NCBI GenBank assembly: GCA_034431315.1
Contig: DAOUDK010000034.1
Span: forward strand, 37,687-101,686
Length of the DNA: 64,000 bases
Reading direction: 5' to 3'
Origin: JAUWOY01 sp034431315
GTDB lineage: Bacteria; Chloroflexota; Anaerolineae; VGOG01
Each line of letters begins with the position of its first letter. The first letter of the stretch is position 1. The notes under the pieces are model-generated. The model searched no databases, had not been told where the DNA came from, and worked only from the letters and a program-made list of their open reading frames with translations. The translations under genes and the position numbers were made by a program. Positions 32,261-41,389 of this stretch are shown one piece after another.

Positions 32261-32386
32261 AGGAGTAATGAGTCAACGAGTAACAGGTAACGAGTTTGCA
32301 CTTTCCTCGTCACTTATTTCCCGTTCCTCATTACCCATTCCTCGTTCCTCACTCATTTCCCGTTGCCTCGTTACTTCCTTTCGCTT
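32261..32386. repeat. Long AACGAG/CTCGTT repeat tract
   Basis: About 125 bp of GAGTAA, AACGAG and their complements (CTCGTT, TTCCTCATTACC), which can fold as a long imperfect hairpin. It lies between the bactofilin-like and anti-sigma genes, so it is inside the transcript. Confidence 0.75.
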
Positions 32387-32397
32387 CACACCACCTC

Positions 32398-32964
32398 CTA
32401 CCCATTATTGATCACTGGCTGATACCCGCCACGGCGCCCGGTCACCAGGCGAATCCAAAGGGCGGTCAAGGCGAGAACGAGGAAGGAATAGCCTAGCAGG
32501 GCTGGCTGGTTGAGGGAGGAGGAAAGGGCGGTGATTACCAGCCAGCAAGCCCCACCCAGGGATTCGGCCAGGTTGAGGAGTTGGGCCACTAATTTCGCCC
32601 CGTGGCTCAACAGAGAGGGCTCGGTGACCACCTGCCAGAGCAGGGCCAGCCACCTGACGATCTCAGGCAGAGCCAAGGCCCCCAGGCTCAGGCAGACTAC
32701 CAGCAGCGCCGCCCCTGCCAAAAGCCTCTGCCGGCGGGCCTGGCGTCGAGCCAATCGCTGCATCACCCTGTCCGCAAAGCCTGCGGGCGGCCCTATCAAC
32801 GGCGCATCAGTGAAGAGTCGTGAGACTCGCTGCATGGCCTCCCATTCCCCCTGGCAAGTTGGGCACTGCCTGAGATGCTCTTCCAGGCCACGGGCCTCAA
32901 CCTGAGTTAAACTCTGATCCAGCGCTAACGACATCAACAGACCTACATCCTGACAATTTGCCAT
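32398..32964 (-). CDS. Anti-sigma factor with zinc-finger domain
   Basis: 188 residues. The N-terminal ZAS pattern H-x3-C-x2-C (HLRQCPTC) at residues ~30-37 binds zinc and the sigma factor. Two or three membrane helices follow (~80-175), with a short tail. It would hold the ECF sigma factor of the next gene at the membrane until a signal. It begins 3 bp after that gene stops, as usual for sigma/anti-sigma pairs. Confidence 0.9.
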   Translation of the reverse strand: MANCQDVGLLMSLALDQSLTQVEARGLEEHLRQCPTCQGEWEAMQRVSRLFTDAPLIGPPAGFADRVMQRLARRQARRQRLLAGAALLVVCLSLGALALPEIVRWLALLWQVVTEPSLLSHGAKLVAQLLNLAESLGGACWLVITALSSSLNQPALLGYSFLVLALTALWIRLVTGRRGGYQPVINNG

Positions 32965-32967
32965 CTT

Positions 32968-33552
32968 TCATCCCTCCGCCACAGTCCTCTGAGCCAGGGT
33001 CATCGCCTGCCTGCTCTGATGAGCCAGGGTCCCCTGGGCCAACATTCGCCGCGCTCGGTACAGCGTGGACTTCACCGCGCTCTCGGTGGTCTCCGTCGCC
33101 TCGGCGATCTCTTGATAGGAAAGGTCATACCAGTAGTGCAGGATCACTGCCGCCCGGTAGTGAGGGGGCAGTTGGTCCAACAACTGGTGTACCCCGTCGC
33201 GCTCCTGTCTTCGGATGACGATCTCCTCAGGCCGGCTGCTGCTGGACAGCCAGCGCCAGGGGGGCAGTTCATCCAGTGACAACGCAAACCGCCGCTGGCG
33301 CAAACGGTCTATGCAATGATGCGAAGCGATGGCCAGAAGCCAGGAGGAGAACTTCCTCTCCGAATCGTAGGTGTTCAGGCGGGTGTAGGCCTTGAGGAAA
33401 GCCTCCTGGGCGGCGTCCTCGGCTTCGGCTGCGTTACCCAACATGCGATAGGCCAGGTTGTAGACCGCAGTCTGGTAGGCTTTCACCAGGCAAGTAAAGG
33501 CTTCTTGATCGCCCGCCAGAGCTCTTTGAATCCAGACCTTCTCCTCTTCCAT
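32968..33552 (-). CDS. ECF RNA polymerase sigma factor
   Basis: 194 residues with sigma-2 (YNLAYRMLGNAAEAEDAAQEAFLKAY, here split by a short stretch) and sigma-4 (LPPHYRAAVILHYWYDLSYQEIAE and a helix-turn-helix TTESAVKSTLYRARR). No region 1 or 3, as expected for ECF. A TATAAT on this strand at 33580-33575 is its probable -10. It heads the operon with the anti-sigma and bactofilin-like genes, which suggests an envelope-linked response. Confidence 0.94.
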   Translation of the reverse strand: MEEEKVWIQRALAGDQEAFTCLVKAYQTAVYNLAYRMLGNAAEAEDAAQEAFLKAYTRLNTYDSERKFSSWLLAIASHHCIDRLRQRRFALSLDELPPWRWLSSSSRPEEIVIRRQERDGVHQLLDQLPPHYRAAVILHYWYDLSYQEIAEATETTESAVKSTLYRARRMLAQGTLAHQSRQAMTLAQRTVAEG

Positions 33553-33649
33553 CTGTCTCCCCCTATATATACGTATTATACCGCAAAAAGTTGCACCTTA
33601 AAAATTCCAGAGTGGGGCTCAAAACGCTTGACTTTTCAAAGCAAACAGA

Positions 33650-33700
33650 GTATCCTATATCCAATACTCGATATCTACTATCCAACATCTACAGGCAGTT
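33650..33700. repeat. Degenerate CCAATAT/ATCCAAC repeat upstream of the kinase
   Basis: TATCCTATATCCAATAC and TATCCAAC units like those in the GT4 gene. They end just before the Shine-Dalgarno of the first deoxynucleoside kinase. Confidence 0.65.
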
Positions 33701-33714
33701 CTGAGGAGGTTCAT

Positions 33715-34425
33715 TTGCCCGAAAACGTATACATCGCTATCGAAGGGGCTATTGGGGTGGGCAAGACGACCCTGGCCCGCCTGATAAGAGATGAGTTCGA
33801 CGCCGAGCTGCTCCTGGAGGTCTTCGAGGAAAACCCCTTTTTGAGCGATTTCTACACTGACCGAGATAGGTACGCCTTCCAGACCCAGATCTTCTTCTTG
33901 CTGAGCCGCTATCGGCATCAGCAGCAAGTCGTCCCGGCGACTCTGCAGCGCGGCCCTCTCATTAGCGACTACACCTTCGCCAAGGACCGGCTCTTCGCCC
34001 ACCTGAATTTGAGAGACGACGAACTGGAGATGTACGAGCGGGTTCACGCCATCCTGGCGGAGAAGATCACCCTTCCCGACCTGATCGTCTATCTCAAAGC
34101 CGACACTGACACGTTGATGAATCGTATCACCTTCCGCGACCGCACCTACGAGCGGGAGATGGACAGGGACTACATGGAGGCGCTACGCATCACGTACGAG
34201 CGGTTCTTCGCCGATTACGACCGGGTCCCTGTCCTGCCCATAGACACCAACGAGATAAATATTGTTCACAATCCCCAGGATTTGGCCCAGGTGGTGGGCC
34301 GTATCAAGTCGGCTCTGGAAAAAGGCATTTACCAGCGGCCTCTCCCGCGAATGGACGATGGAAAACGGAAGATGGAGGACTGCCTGACCAACCGACCACC
34401 TGACCAAAGGAGGATGCAGGGATGA
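33715..34425 (+). CDS. Deoxynucleoside kinase 1
   Basis: 236 residues of the dCK/dGK-like family: P-loop IEGAIGVGKTTLARL, the Glu of EVFEENPFL, ISDYTFAKDRLF and the lid FRDRTYERE. It salvages deoxynucleosides to monophosphates in the cytoplasm. The TTG at 33715 is set by GAGGAGGT 5 bp upstream; the upstream frame is repeat DNA. It overlaps the second kinase by 4 bp (ATGA). In lactobacilli such tandem kinases form a heterodimer for dA and dG; that may hold here. The C-terminus (KRKMEDCLTNRPPDQRRMQG) looks like low-complexity addition. Confidence 0.9.
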   Translation: MPENVYIAIEGAIGVGKTTLARLIRDEFDAELLLEVFEENPFLSDFYTDRDRYAFQTQIFFLLSRYRHQQQVVPATLQRGPLISDYTFAKDRLFAHLNLRDDELEMYERVHAILAEKITLPDLIVYLKADTDTLMNRITFRDRTYEREMDRDYMEALRITYERFFADYDRVPVLPIDTNEINIVHNPQDLAQVVGRIKSALEKGIYQRPLPRMDDGKRKMEDCLTNRPPDQRRMQG

Positions 34426-35057
34426 AAAGATTCATCGCTATTGCTGGCAACATGGGCGTGGGCAAGTCTGCCCTGACCAAGCTCTTGAGCGAGAAGTTGG
34501 GTTGGGAGCCCTTCTATGAGGCCGTGGACGATAATCCATATTTGGCCGACTTTTACAAGGACATGCAAAAGTGGGCCTTCCACTCCCAGGTCTTCTTCCT
34601 CTCCCGGCGTTTGCGCCACCACCACCAGGTGCTCAACCGCCCCAACTCTGTGATCCAGGATCGAACGGTGTACGAGGACGCCGAGATCTTCGCCGAGAAC
34701 CTCTACCGCCAGGGGCACATGGGGGAGCGGGATTATCGTAGCTATCGCGAGCTGTACGAAGTTTTGACCATGTTCCTGCCTCCTCCTGACCTGGTCGTTT
34801 ACCTGCGGGCTTCGGTGCCCACGCTGAAACACCGCATCGCCAGTCGAGGGCGCGATTTCGAGCAAGACATCCCTACCGAGTACCTGGAGCAGCTTAACAA
34901 ACTATACGAGGAGTGGGCCCACAGTTTTACTCTCTGCCCAGTGCTTACCGTACCCTCTGACAGCCTGGACTTCGTCAGATACAACTCCCACATGGAGCTG
35001 ATCACGGCCAAAATCATGGAGAAGCTGCACGGGAAGGAGACCGTCGTTTTCGCTTGA
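34422..35057 (+). CDS. Deoxynucleoside kinase 2
   Basis: 211 residues of the same family as the preceding gene: P-loop IAGNMGVGKSALTK, FYEAVDDNPYLADFY, the DRT of QDRTVYEDAEIF, and the lid SRGRDFEQDIP. It overlaps its partner by 4 bp, consistent with translation at equal rate. The two differ in the substrate-side residues (DDNPYL in place of EENPFL), so they may prefer different bases. Confidence 0.9.
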   Translation: MKRFIAIAGNMGVGKSALTKLLSEKLGWEPFYEAVDDNPYLADFYKDMQKWAFHSQVFFLSRRLRHHHQVLNRPNSVIQDRTVYEDAEIFAENLYRQGHMGERDYRSYRELYEVLTMFLPPPDLVVYLRASVPTLKHRIASRGRDFEQDIPTEYLEQLNKLYEEWAHSFTLCPVLTVPSDSLDFVRYNSHMELITAKIMEKLHGKETVVFA

Positions 35058-35086
35058 GAACAAAACAAATTCTAGGAGGTAAAGAG

Positions 35087-36133
35087 GTGAGCATCAAATG
35101 GGACGCCAACAAGAATGTGGCAGGAAACATGTTCGAGGCCATCGGCCGCACGCCGCTGGTGAGGCTCAATAGTGTGACCAAAGGAGTGCAGCCGCAGATT
35201 TTGGGCAAGATAGACTATTTCACCCCCACCGGCAGCTTGAAGGACCGCATCTACTACCGCATGATCACCGAGGCTCTCAAGCGCGGCGACCTGAGGCCGG
35301 AGATGACCATCATCGAAAGCTCCACCGGCAACGCCGGTATCGCTTGTGCCTTCGTGGGTGGGATGCTGGGCTATCCGGTCGTCGTCGTCATGCCCGCTGG
35401 GATGAGCGAGGAGCGCAAAATGATCATGCGCGCCTACGGGGCCCAGATCATCGAGACGCCAGGGGGGGAGAGCGACGTTGATCTCTGCCTGGAGAAAGTC
35501 GCGGAGATCAAAGCTGCCGAGCCGGGGAAGTACTGGGAAGCTAACCAATTTGCCAATCCGGATAACATCGCGGCCCATTTCGCCACCACTGGCCCCGAGA
35601 TCTGGGAGCAGACCGGCGGCGAGGTGGACATCTTCCTCGCCACCCAGGGCACCGGCGGAACGCTGACCGGCATCGGCCGCTATCTCAGGAAGATGAAGCC
35701 TGAGGTCAAGCTCTTCGCTGTGGAGCCAACCGAGGCCCCTATGCTCGCCAGGGGGGAGTGGGGCTCCCACGGGATCGAGGGCATCGGCGACGGTTTCGTG
35801 CCCCGCAATCTGGACCTCTCCATCCTCGACGGCATCGTTCTCACCACCTCAAATGAGGCCATTGAGATGGGCAAAAGGCTGGCCCTGGAGGAAGGCATCT
35901 TTTGCGGCATCTCCTCCGGCAGCAACGTAGCAGCGGCTCTCAAGGTGGCCCAGCGCTATCCTGAGGCGGGGGTCATCGTCACCATGATCAACGACACCGG
36001 CCAGCGCTACTTCTCCACCGAACTCTGCGGGGTGGCGAAAGAGATCGAGATCCCAGAGCGCGAGCACCCCATGGACGAATATACCAGGGAGCAGTTGGAC
36101 AAGTACCAGGCGGGGTGGGTCATCATCGAGTAG
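35087..36133 (+). CDS. Cysteine synthase / cystathionine beta-synthase-like PLP enzyme
   Basis: 348 residues. PLP Lys in GSLKDRIYYRM, the substrate loop SSTGNAGIA and the phosphate loop GTGGTLTGIG. It makes cysteine from O-acetylserine and sulfide, or acts as a cystathionine synthase; the two are hard to tell apart. It is longer than typical CysK (~310) by about 35 C-terminal residues (ELCGVAKEIEIPEREHPMDEYTREQL). AGGAGGT stands 6 bp before GTG 35087. Confidence 0.88.
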   Translation: MSIKWDANKNVAGNMFEAIGRTPLVRLNSVTKGVQPQILGKIDYFTPTGSLKDRIYYRMITEALKRGDLRPEMTIIESSTGNAGIACAFVGGMLGYPVVVVMPAGMSEERKMIMRAYGAQIIETPGGESDVDLCLEKVAEIKAAEPGKYWEANQFANPDNIAAHFATTGPEIWEQTGGEVDIFLATQGTGGTLTGIGRYLRKMKPEVKLFAVEPTEAPMLARGEWGSHGIEGIGDGFVPRNLDLSILDGIVLTTSNEAIEMGKRLALEEGIFCGISSGSNVAAALKVAQRYPEAGVIVTMINDTGQRYFSTELCGVAKEIEIPEREHPMDEYTREQLDKYQAGWVIIE

Positions 36134-36274
36134 ATAGCCGCCAGCTTGAGCTCCCTGAGGTGCAGCGGCCGGAGAATCAGGGTCATTCAGTTCTCAGCCA
36201 GGAGGTGGGCAATCGCTGAAGGGATGATCCCGCGTTGTTATTATCTGTTGAAAGAGACTTGGAGGTATGTCTAG

Positions 36275-37504
36275 ATGAGAGCAGTCCAACTTGTGGTCAG
36301 TGTCCCGCGCTATGTTTTCACCCTGATAGCCGGCCGACTCTACCAGCCCGCCTTCTACGGCCCGCTATCGTTGGTGCAGTATCGTGAGGTGCCAGAGCCC
36401 CAGTTGCCGGGCCCCGACTGGGCCAAGGTCAAGGTCCGCTACGGGGGCATCTGCGCCAGCGATGTGGGCGGCATGGTCTGCCTGAAAGATAGCCCCTCGC
36501 TTTCACCCTTCGCCTCAGAGCGATTCACCATCGGTCACGAGAACGTGGGCACCCTGGTCGAAGTAGGAGAACAGGTGGAGGGCTTCGCCATGGGCGATCG
36601 GGTGGTGGCCGATCCATTGTTGACGTGTGCCGCACGCGGGATTGACCTTCCCTGTAGAGCGTGCCAGGAGGGGCAGTTCCCCCGCTGCGAAAATATCACC
36701 GAGGGCAATCTCTCACGGGGGGTGCAGATTGGAGCCTGCGCCGACACGGGGGGAAGCTGGAGCCCCTACTTTGTAGCCCACCGCTCCCAGTTGTTCCACG
36801 TCCCTGAGGATGTCAGCGACGAGAACGCCATCTTGGTGGATGCCTTCTGTTCAACCCTGCATCCCGTCATCCGCAACTTGCCCCGCGATGAGGACACGGC
36901 GCTGATCATCGGGGCCGGCGCCATCAGCATCTGCACACTGGCCGCCCTACGAGCCCTGGACAGTCATGCCCGGATCATTGTGCTGGCCAAGTATCCTTTC
37001 CAGGGAGAACTGGCTCGGCGGTACGGCGCTGACGAAGTGGTCTACTGGGACAAAGGGGGGAAATACTACACCGCGATTGCCGAGTTGGTAGGCGGGAAGT
37101 TGTTCCAGCCAATGCTGGGCAAACCGGTGATGATCGGGGGCGCCGACGTGACTTATGACTGCGTGGGCTCCGAGGTCAGTGTCCGTGACGCTCTGTGGTT
37201 TACCCGGGCAGGCGGCACGATCGTTCAGATAGGCTTGTTGGGGCCAACTGGGAAAATGGACTGGACGCCCCTGTGGTTTAAGGAGCTTACGATGGCGGGC
37301 ACCGTTTGTTCCAGCACCGAAGAGTACCAGGGCCAACGGATCCGCTGCTACCAACTGGCTCTGGATTTCATCGCTCAGGGCAAGGTGGATCTGGCTCCTC
37401 TATTGACCCATACCTTTCGGCTGGAAGACTACCGTCAGGCCCTGGCTATGAACATGAACAAGAGTCGCCATCGGCTGGTGCATTCGGCTTTTACCTTCGA
37501 CTAA
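36275..37504 (+). CDS. Zinc-dependent alcohol/threonine dehydrogenase-like enzyme
   Basis: 409 residues, medium-chain dehydrogenase. The catalytic zinc site has CASDVGG and GHENVG; the structural zinc Cys residues lie in CAARGIDLPCRACQEGQFPRC (here in parts). The NAD-binding domain has IIGAGAISICTLAALRAL. It oxidises an alcohol or sugar alcohol; substrate open. About 50 more residues than most of the family are at the N-terminus. GGAGG precedes the ATG. The alpha-oxoamine synthase-type gene next to it (opposite strand) could use the product of a threonine-dehydrogenase-like reaction. Confidence 0.85.
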   Translation: MRAVQLVVSVPRYVFTLIAGRLYQPAFYGPLSLVQYREVPEPQLPGPDWAKVKVRYGGICASDVGGMVCLKDSPSLSPFASERFTIGHENVGTLVEVGEQVEGFAMGDRVVADPLLTCAARGIDLPCRACQEGQFPRCENITEGNLSRGVQIGACADTGGSWSPYFVAHRSQLFHVPEDVSDENAILVDAFCSTLHPVIRNLPRDEDTALIIGAGAISICTLAALRALDSHARIIVLAKYPFQGELARRYGADEVVYWDKGGKYYTAIAELVGGKLFQPMLGKPVMIGGADVTYDCVGSEVSVRDALWFTRAGGTIVQIGLLGPTGKMDWTPLWFKELTMAGTVCSSTEEYQGQRIRCYQLALDFIAQGKVDLAPLLTHTFRLEDYRQALAMNMNKSRHRLVHSAFTFD

Positions 37505-37578
37505 TTAAGAGGGGACATCGGAGATCAAAAAGCGGGGAGACTCAGCCTGAGCCCCACTCTCTGCGCACCCATCACTGT

Positions 37579-38799
37579 TCAGGAGATGATTCCCTGCTCC
37601 TTGCCCACCTTCTCAAAGATCTCCAGCAGCCGATCCAGTTGCTCATCAGTGTGGGTGGCCATGTAGCTGGTGCGCAGTAGGGATTTGCCCTCTGGTACAG
37701 CAGGCGGGAGGGCGACGTTAGTGTAGATGCCGGCCTCAAAAAGCGCCTTCCAGATCATCATGGTCATCATCTGATCGCCGATGATGACCGGGATGATGGG
37801 TGTCTGGCTGTTGCCGATATCCAATCCCAGTTTCTGATAGCGCTGGCGCATCTTCTCGCCGATGGCGTTCACGCGCTCGATCCGCTCTGGCTCACTTTTC
37901 ATGACTTCCAGAGCGGCCAGAGCAGCGGCCACGTTAGGCGCGGGCAGGCTGGCGCTGAAGATGAGGGAGCGGCCGAAGTGCTGGATCCAGTGGATGGTGG
38001 GCTCGTCGCCGGCAATGAAACCCCCGATGGAGGCGAAGGACTTGCTGAAGGTGCCCATGATGAGATCAACGTCATCGGTCAGGCCGAAGTGAGCCGCGGT
38101 CCCCCGTCCGCCGCCCAGGACGCCCATGGCGTGAGCATCGTCCACCATCAGACGGGCCCCATATTCTTGGCAAAGGGGGACGATCTCCGGCAGAGGGGCG
38201 ATGTCTCCTCCCATGCTGAACACACCGTCCACGATCACCAATCTGCCAGCCTTTTCAGGACAGCTTTTCAAGACCCGTTCCAGGCTGGCCATGTCGTTGT
38301 GACGGAAGCGCTTCATTCGACCAAGGGCCAGGCGACAACCATCTATGATACTGGCGTGGTCTTCCCGGTCGGTGATGACCACGTCGCCCTTGCCAATCAG
38401 GGCCGAGATGGTGCCCAGATTGGTCTGGTAGCCAGTGCTGAACACCAGGGCCTTCTCCTTGCCCACGTACTCGGCCAGTTTGTTCTCCAGTTCGCCGTGC
38501 ATGGCCAGGGTGCCGTTGAGGAAGCGCGAGCCTGTACAACTGGTGCCGAACTCGCGAACAGCATCAATAGCTGCCTGGCGAACCCTGGGGTGAGTGGTCA
38601 GCCCCAGGTAGTTGTTGGAACCGATCATGATCATCCGCCGGCCCTGGATGGTCACCTCCGTTCCCTCGGTCTGATCCAGGGGGATGAAGAAAGGATACAA
38701 TCCCAGGGCCTGAGCCGTGCGGGGATTAGTAGCGTACCCCATAGCCTGAGCTACCTCTGGGTCAGAGAAAAAACCCTTACATTTTTCGAATAGGTCCAT
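37579..38799 (-). CDS. Alpha-oxoamine synthase (KBL/AONS/SPT-like)
   Basis: 406 residues, fold type I PLP enzyme. PLP Lys in GTFSKSFASIGGF, cofactor-stacking His in DREDHASIIDG, and DDAHAMGVLG. These enzymes condense an amino acid with an acyl-CoA: glycine C-acetyltransferase, 8-amino-7-oxononanoate synthase or serine palmitoyltransferase. No biotin or sphingolipid gene is nearby. Because it faces the dehydrogenase at 36275, glycine C-acetyltransferase of threonine breakdown is one option. ATG 38799 has AGGAGG upstream. Confidence 0.85.
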   Translation of the reverse strand: MDLFEKCKGFFSDPEVAQAMGYATNPRTAQALGLYPFFIPLDQTEGTEVTIQGRRMIMIGSNNYLGLTTHPRVRQAAIDAVREFGTSCTGSRFLNGTLAMHGELENKLAEYVGKEKALVFSTGYQTNLGTISALIGKGDVVITDREDHASIIDGCRLALGRMKRFRHNDMASLERVLKSCPEKAGRLVIVDGVFSMGGDIAPLPEIVPLCQEYGARLMVDDAHAMGVLGGGRGTAAHFGLTDDVDLIMGTFSKSFASIGGFIAGDEPTIHWIQHFGRSLIFSASLPAPNVAAALAALEVMKSEPERIERVNAIGEKMRQRYQKLGLDIGNSQTPIIPVIIGDQMMTMMIWKALFEAGIYTNVALPPAVPEGKSLLRTSYMATHTDEQLDRLLEIFEKVGKEQGIIS

Positions 38800-38852
38800 C
38801 TCACTACCTCCTGTTGAAGATGAAGTACCAGTTGGTCCTGGCCTTAGCAATG

Positions 38853-38881
38853 ATTATACCACTTTTCCGATTTTTGAACAA
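38853..38881 (-). promoter_or_regulatory. Promoter of the alpha-oxoamine synthase
   Basis: On the minus strand: TTGTTC (38881-38876), 17 bp, TATAAT (38858-38853), about 54 bp before the start. Confidence 0.72.
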
Positions 38882-38978
38882 TGTTTCTCGCTTCTGTCAC
38901 CAGAGCCAATTGATAGCCCAAGTGTTAGCCGTCTTTGCCGAGAATTGTGCAACGAGATTGCCTCGAAAGGAGATCACA

Positions 38979-41285
38979 ATGAGAACAAACAAAGCGATCA
39001 TTGGACTAGTACTGATAGCGATATTCCTATCTTTGCTATCAACCAGTGTTGCGGCTGCACCGCTTGGGGCCAGGGATGGAAGTGCGAGCGCGGGATGCAA
39101 CCCCGCTGCGTCAGCAAGCATTTCCGCAGCAACGTGGGGGACGTGGGTGAGCACTATCAGGCGAATGGCCACAGGTACGGCCACCACGACGCCGACGAGC
39201 ACGCCTACGGGTACGCCTACGGCCACGCCTACGGAAACACCGACCAGCACCTTCACGCCGACATCAACCATCACCCCCACGGCCACATCTACGCAGACGC
39301 CAACCAGCACCTTCACGCCGACATCAACCGCCACGCCCACGGCCACACCTACGGAAAAACCGACCAGTACTTTCACGCCGACATCAACCATCACCCCCAC
39401 GGCCACCGCGACGCCAACTCACACCTCTACACCAACGTCAACTGCAACCCCCACACTCACCGCCACTCCCAGTCCAACAAATACGCCCACCCCAACCAGC
39501 ACTCCGACGCCAACTCCTTGCGATGATCTGATTCGCAACGGCGGCTTTGAAACGCCAGGGGACTGGACCAACTGGATCCCTGGGAACACCTCACGCCCGG
39601 CGGCCTACTCCACTGCTGAGTTTCGTTCGGGTTCCTGGGCCATGCGCCTGGGGATCACCGACCAGAGCGACGCCAACAGCTATTCCTCCATCTATCAAGA
39701 GGTGACTATTCCTGAGGACGCAGCGAGCGCGGTCCTGTCGTTTTGGTACTATCCCCTTTGCCAAGATGACGTCGAGTACGATTGGCAAGGGGCGATCATC
39801 TATGACCCCACTTTGATTGATATATTAGACTGGGCGATGCCGAAAATCTGCTCTGACAGCCAGGCCTGGACGCACCATACTTTCGACCTGACGGCCTACA
39901 CGGGGCAGACGATCATAGTTTACTTCAATGTCTACAACGACGGAGGGGGCAATCTCAAGACAGCTATGTACCTGGATGATGTGTCGGTGCAGGTATGGTG
40001 CTCGACAATCACCCCAACTCCTACGTCCACACCTACTGCCACCACGACGCTGACGGGTACGCCCACAGAAACGCCGACCAGCACGCCCACCCCGACTGGC
40101 ACATCACCTTCTACCCCGACCTGGACACCTACGCCAACCGAAACTCCCGTGACTTACTCCCTATATTTGCCGCTGATCTGGAAACACTATTACCCGCCGG
40201 AAGCTCGGGCTCTCTGGGTGAGCCGCTACGATTACGCAGATCTCGAGGACGTTCAAGAAATTGTAGAGCAGGCTGCCTACGCCAACTTCAACATCATATT
40301 CTTCCAGGCGCGCGCCCAGGCCGATGCCTATTACCATTCCAACTACGAGCCCTGGGCGAAGAGGCTAACGGGCACCTTAGGTCAAGATCCTGGCTGGGAC
40401 CCTTTGGCCACCGCAGTAAAGCTGGCCCACGCCGCCGGCCTGGAGCTACACGCCTGGGTCAACGTCTATCCCGCCTGGCTGGGCGAGACTCCTCCGCCCT
40501 CCACAATCCCTGAGCACATGTACAACCTCTTCAACGAGCTCTACGGTGACAACTGGGTGCAGTGGAACGATCAGGGCCAGCCCATGCGACTGACCAGCGA
40601 CTACCTCTGGGCCAGCCCTGGCCATGAAGCTGTGTCCGAACGCATCGTGCACGTCTGTGAGGATATCGTGGCCAATTACGATGTGGACGGCCTGCATCTG
40701 GATAACATTCGTTACGCTGGCCCTGCATTCTCCCACGATCCCATCAGCGAAGCCCGCTTCGCCGAGGCTCAGATTCTCGATCCGGATCTCACTTGGGAAG
40801 ACTGGCAACGAGCACAGGTGACGGACTTAGTGAGCCAAATCTACGAGCAAGTTGTTCTCCCCAATCAGGATGTGACACTGACCGCGGCGGTGTGGCCCAT
40901 CTACCGGGATTACTGGGACTGGATTATCAACGACGGTTACGATGGCTATTATCAGGATTCCCAGGGCTGGATGGGGGGAGAGTTGATTGATGGCATCGCT
41001 CCCATGCTCTACACCATCACTACCAAGGATTACCCGGACCGCTTCGACGTCCTGGTTCGCGACTTCATGTCCAATGCCAATGGGCGCTACGTTTGGCCGG
41101 GGATCATCGCCGATTATGCTTCTTTCGATGAAATCTGGTTGAGAATCGAGATTGCTCGTCAGGCTGGAGCATCAGGGCAAGCCATCTTCCGCTATGCCCT
41201 GATCAACGAGCGTGATTACTGGGACGACTTCTTGAGCGGGCCCTACGCCTGGCCTAGCGATGTCCCACCCATGCCCTGGAAATGA
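38979..41285 (+). CDS. Secreted glycoside hydrolase-like (GHL10) protein with Thr/Pro linkers
   Basis: 768 residues. A signal peptide (1-27) leads to a long Thr/Pro linker (~65-180). A carbohydrate-binding-like jelly-roll follows (DLIRNGGFETPGDWTNW...SSIYQEVTIPEDAASAVLSFWYYP), then a second Thr/Pro linker with SLYLPLIWKHY. The GHL10/DUF187 barrel has RALWVSRYDYAD, ELHAWVNVYPAW and DGLHLDNIRYAGP with the likely catalytic Asp. It probably cuts a polysaccharide at the cell surface. ATG 38979 has AAAGGAGATC upstream. Confidence 0.85.
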   Translation: MRTNKAIIGLVLIAIFLSLLSTSVAAAPLGARDGSASAGCNPAASASISAATWGTWVSTIRRMATGTATTTPTSTPTGTPTATPTETPTSTFTPTSTITPTATSTQTPTSTFTPTSTATPTATPTEKPTSTFTPTSTITPTATATPTHTSTPTSTATPTLTATPSPTNTPTPTSTPTPTPCDDLIRNGGFETPGDWTNWIPGNTSRPAAYSTAEFRSGSWAMRLGITDQSDANSYSSIYQEVTIPEDAASAVLSFWYYPLCQDDVEYDWQGAIIYDPTLIDILDWAMPKICSDSQAWTHHTFDLTAYTGQTIIVYFNVYNDGGGNLKTAMYLDDVSVQVWCSTITPTPTSTPTATTTLTGTPTETPTSTPTPTGTSPSTPTWTPTPTETPVTYSLYLPLIWKHYYPPEARALWVSRYDYADLEDVQEIVEQAAYANFNIIFFQARAQADAYYHSNYEPWAKRLTGTLGQDPGWDPLATAVKLAHAAGLELHAWVNVYPAWLGETPPPSTIPEHMYNLFNELYGDNWVQWNDQGQPMRLTSDYLWASPGHEAVSERIVHVCEDIVANYDVDGLHLDNIRYAGPAFSHDPISEARFAEAQILDPDLTWEDWQRAQVTDLVSQIYEQVVLPNQDVTLTAAVWPIYRDYWDWIINDGYDGYYQDSQGWMGGELIDGIAPMLYTITTKDYPDRFDVLVRDFMSNANGRYVWPGIIADYASFDEIWLRIEIARQAGASGQAIFRYALINERDYWDDFLSGPYAWPSDVPPMPWK
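39249..39428 (+). repeat. 60-bp tandem repeat in the linker
   Basis: Three copies of a 60-bp unit beginning CACCTTCACGCCGACATCAA (39249, 39309, 39369), coding Thr/Pro-rich linker. Unit count may vary by slippage. Confidence 0.8.
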
Positions 41286-41298
41286 CGCCAGACGCAAA

Positions 41299-41326
41299 AG
41301 AGCCGCTGATCGCGATCAGCGGCTCT
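41299..41326. terminator. Perfect 28-bp palindrome between converging genes
   Basis: Two 14-bp arms (AGAGCCGCTGATCG and complement) with no loop, followed by a T-rich stretch. A second hairpin with GGCCTGGATC/GATCCAGGCC follows at 41344-41367. Both lie between converging genes and can end both transcripts. Confidence 0.7.
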
Positions 41327-41389
41327 CGCCATTTTCTGCTCGGCCTGGATCGCCAGATCCAGGCCAAAAGCGGGGAATTGGCAATCCAC

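Noticed and set aside
38814..38978. Longer start for the glycoside hydrolase-like gene
   Set aside because: The signal peptide and Shine-Dalgarno place the start at 38979; the upstream part overlaps the divergent promoter.
39180..39500. Tandem repeat array that could be a CRISPR or minisatellite
   Set aside because: It is coding DNA for a Thr/Pro linker, with 60-bp units and no spacers.
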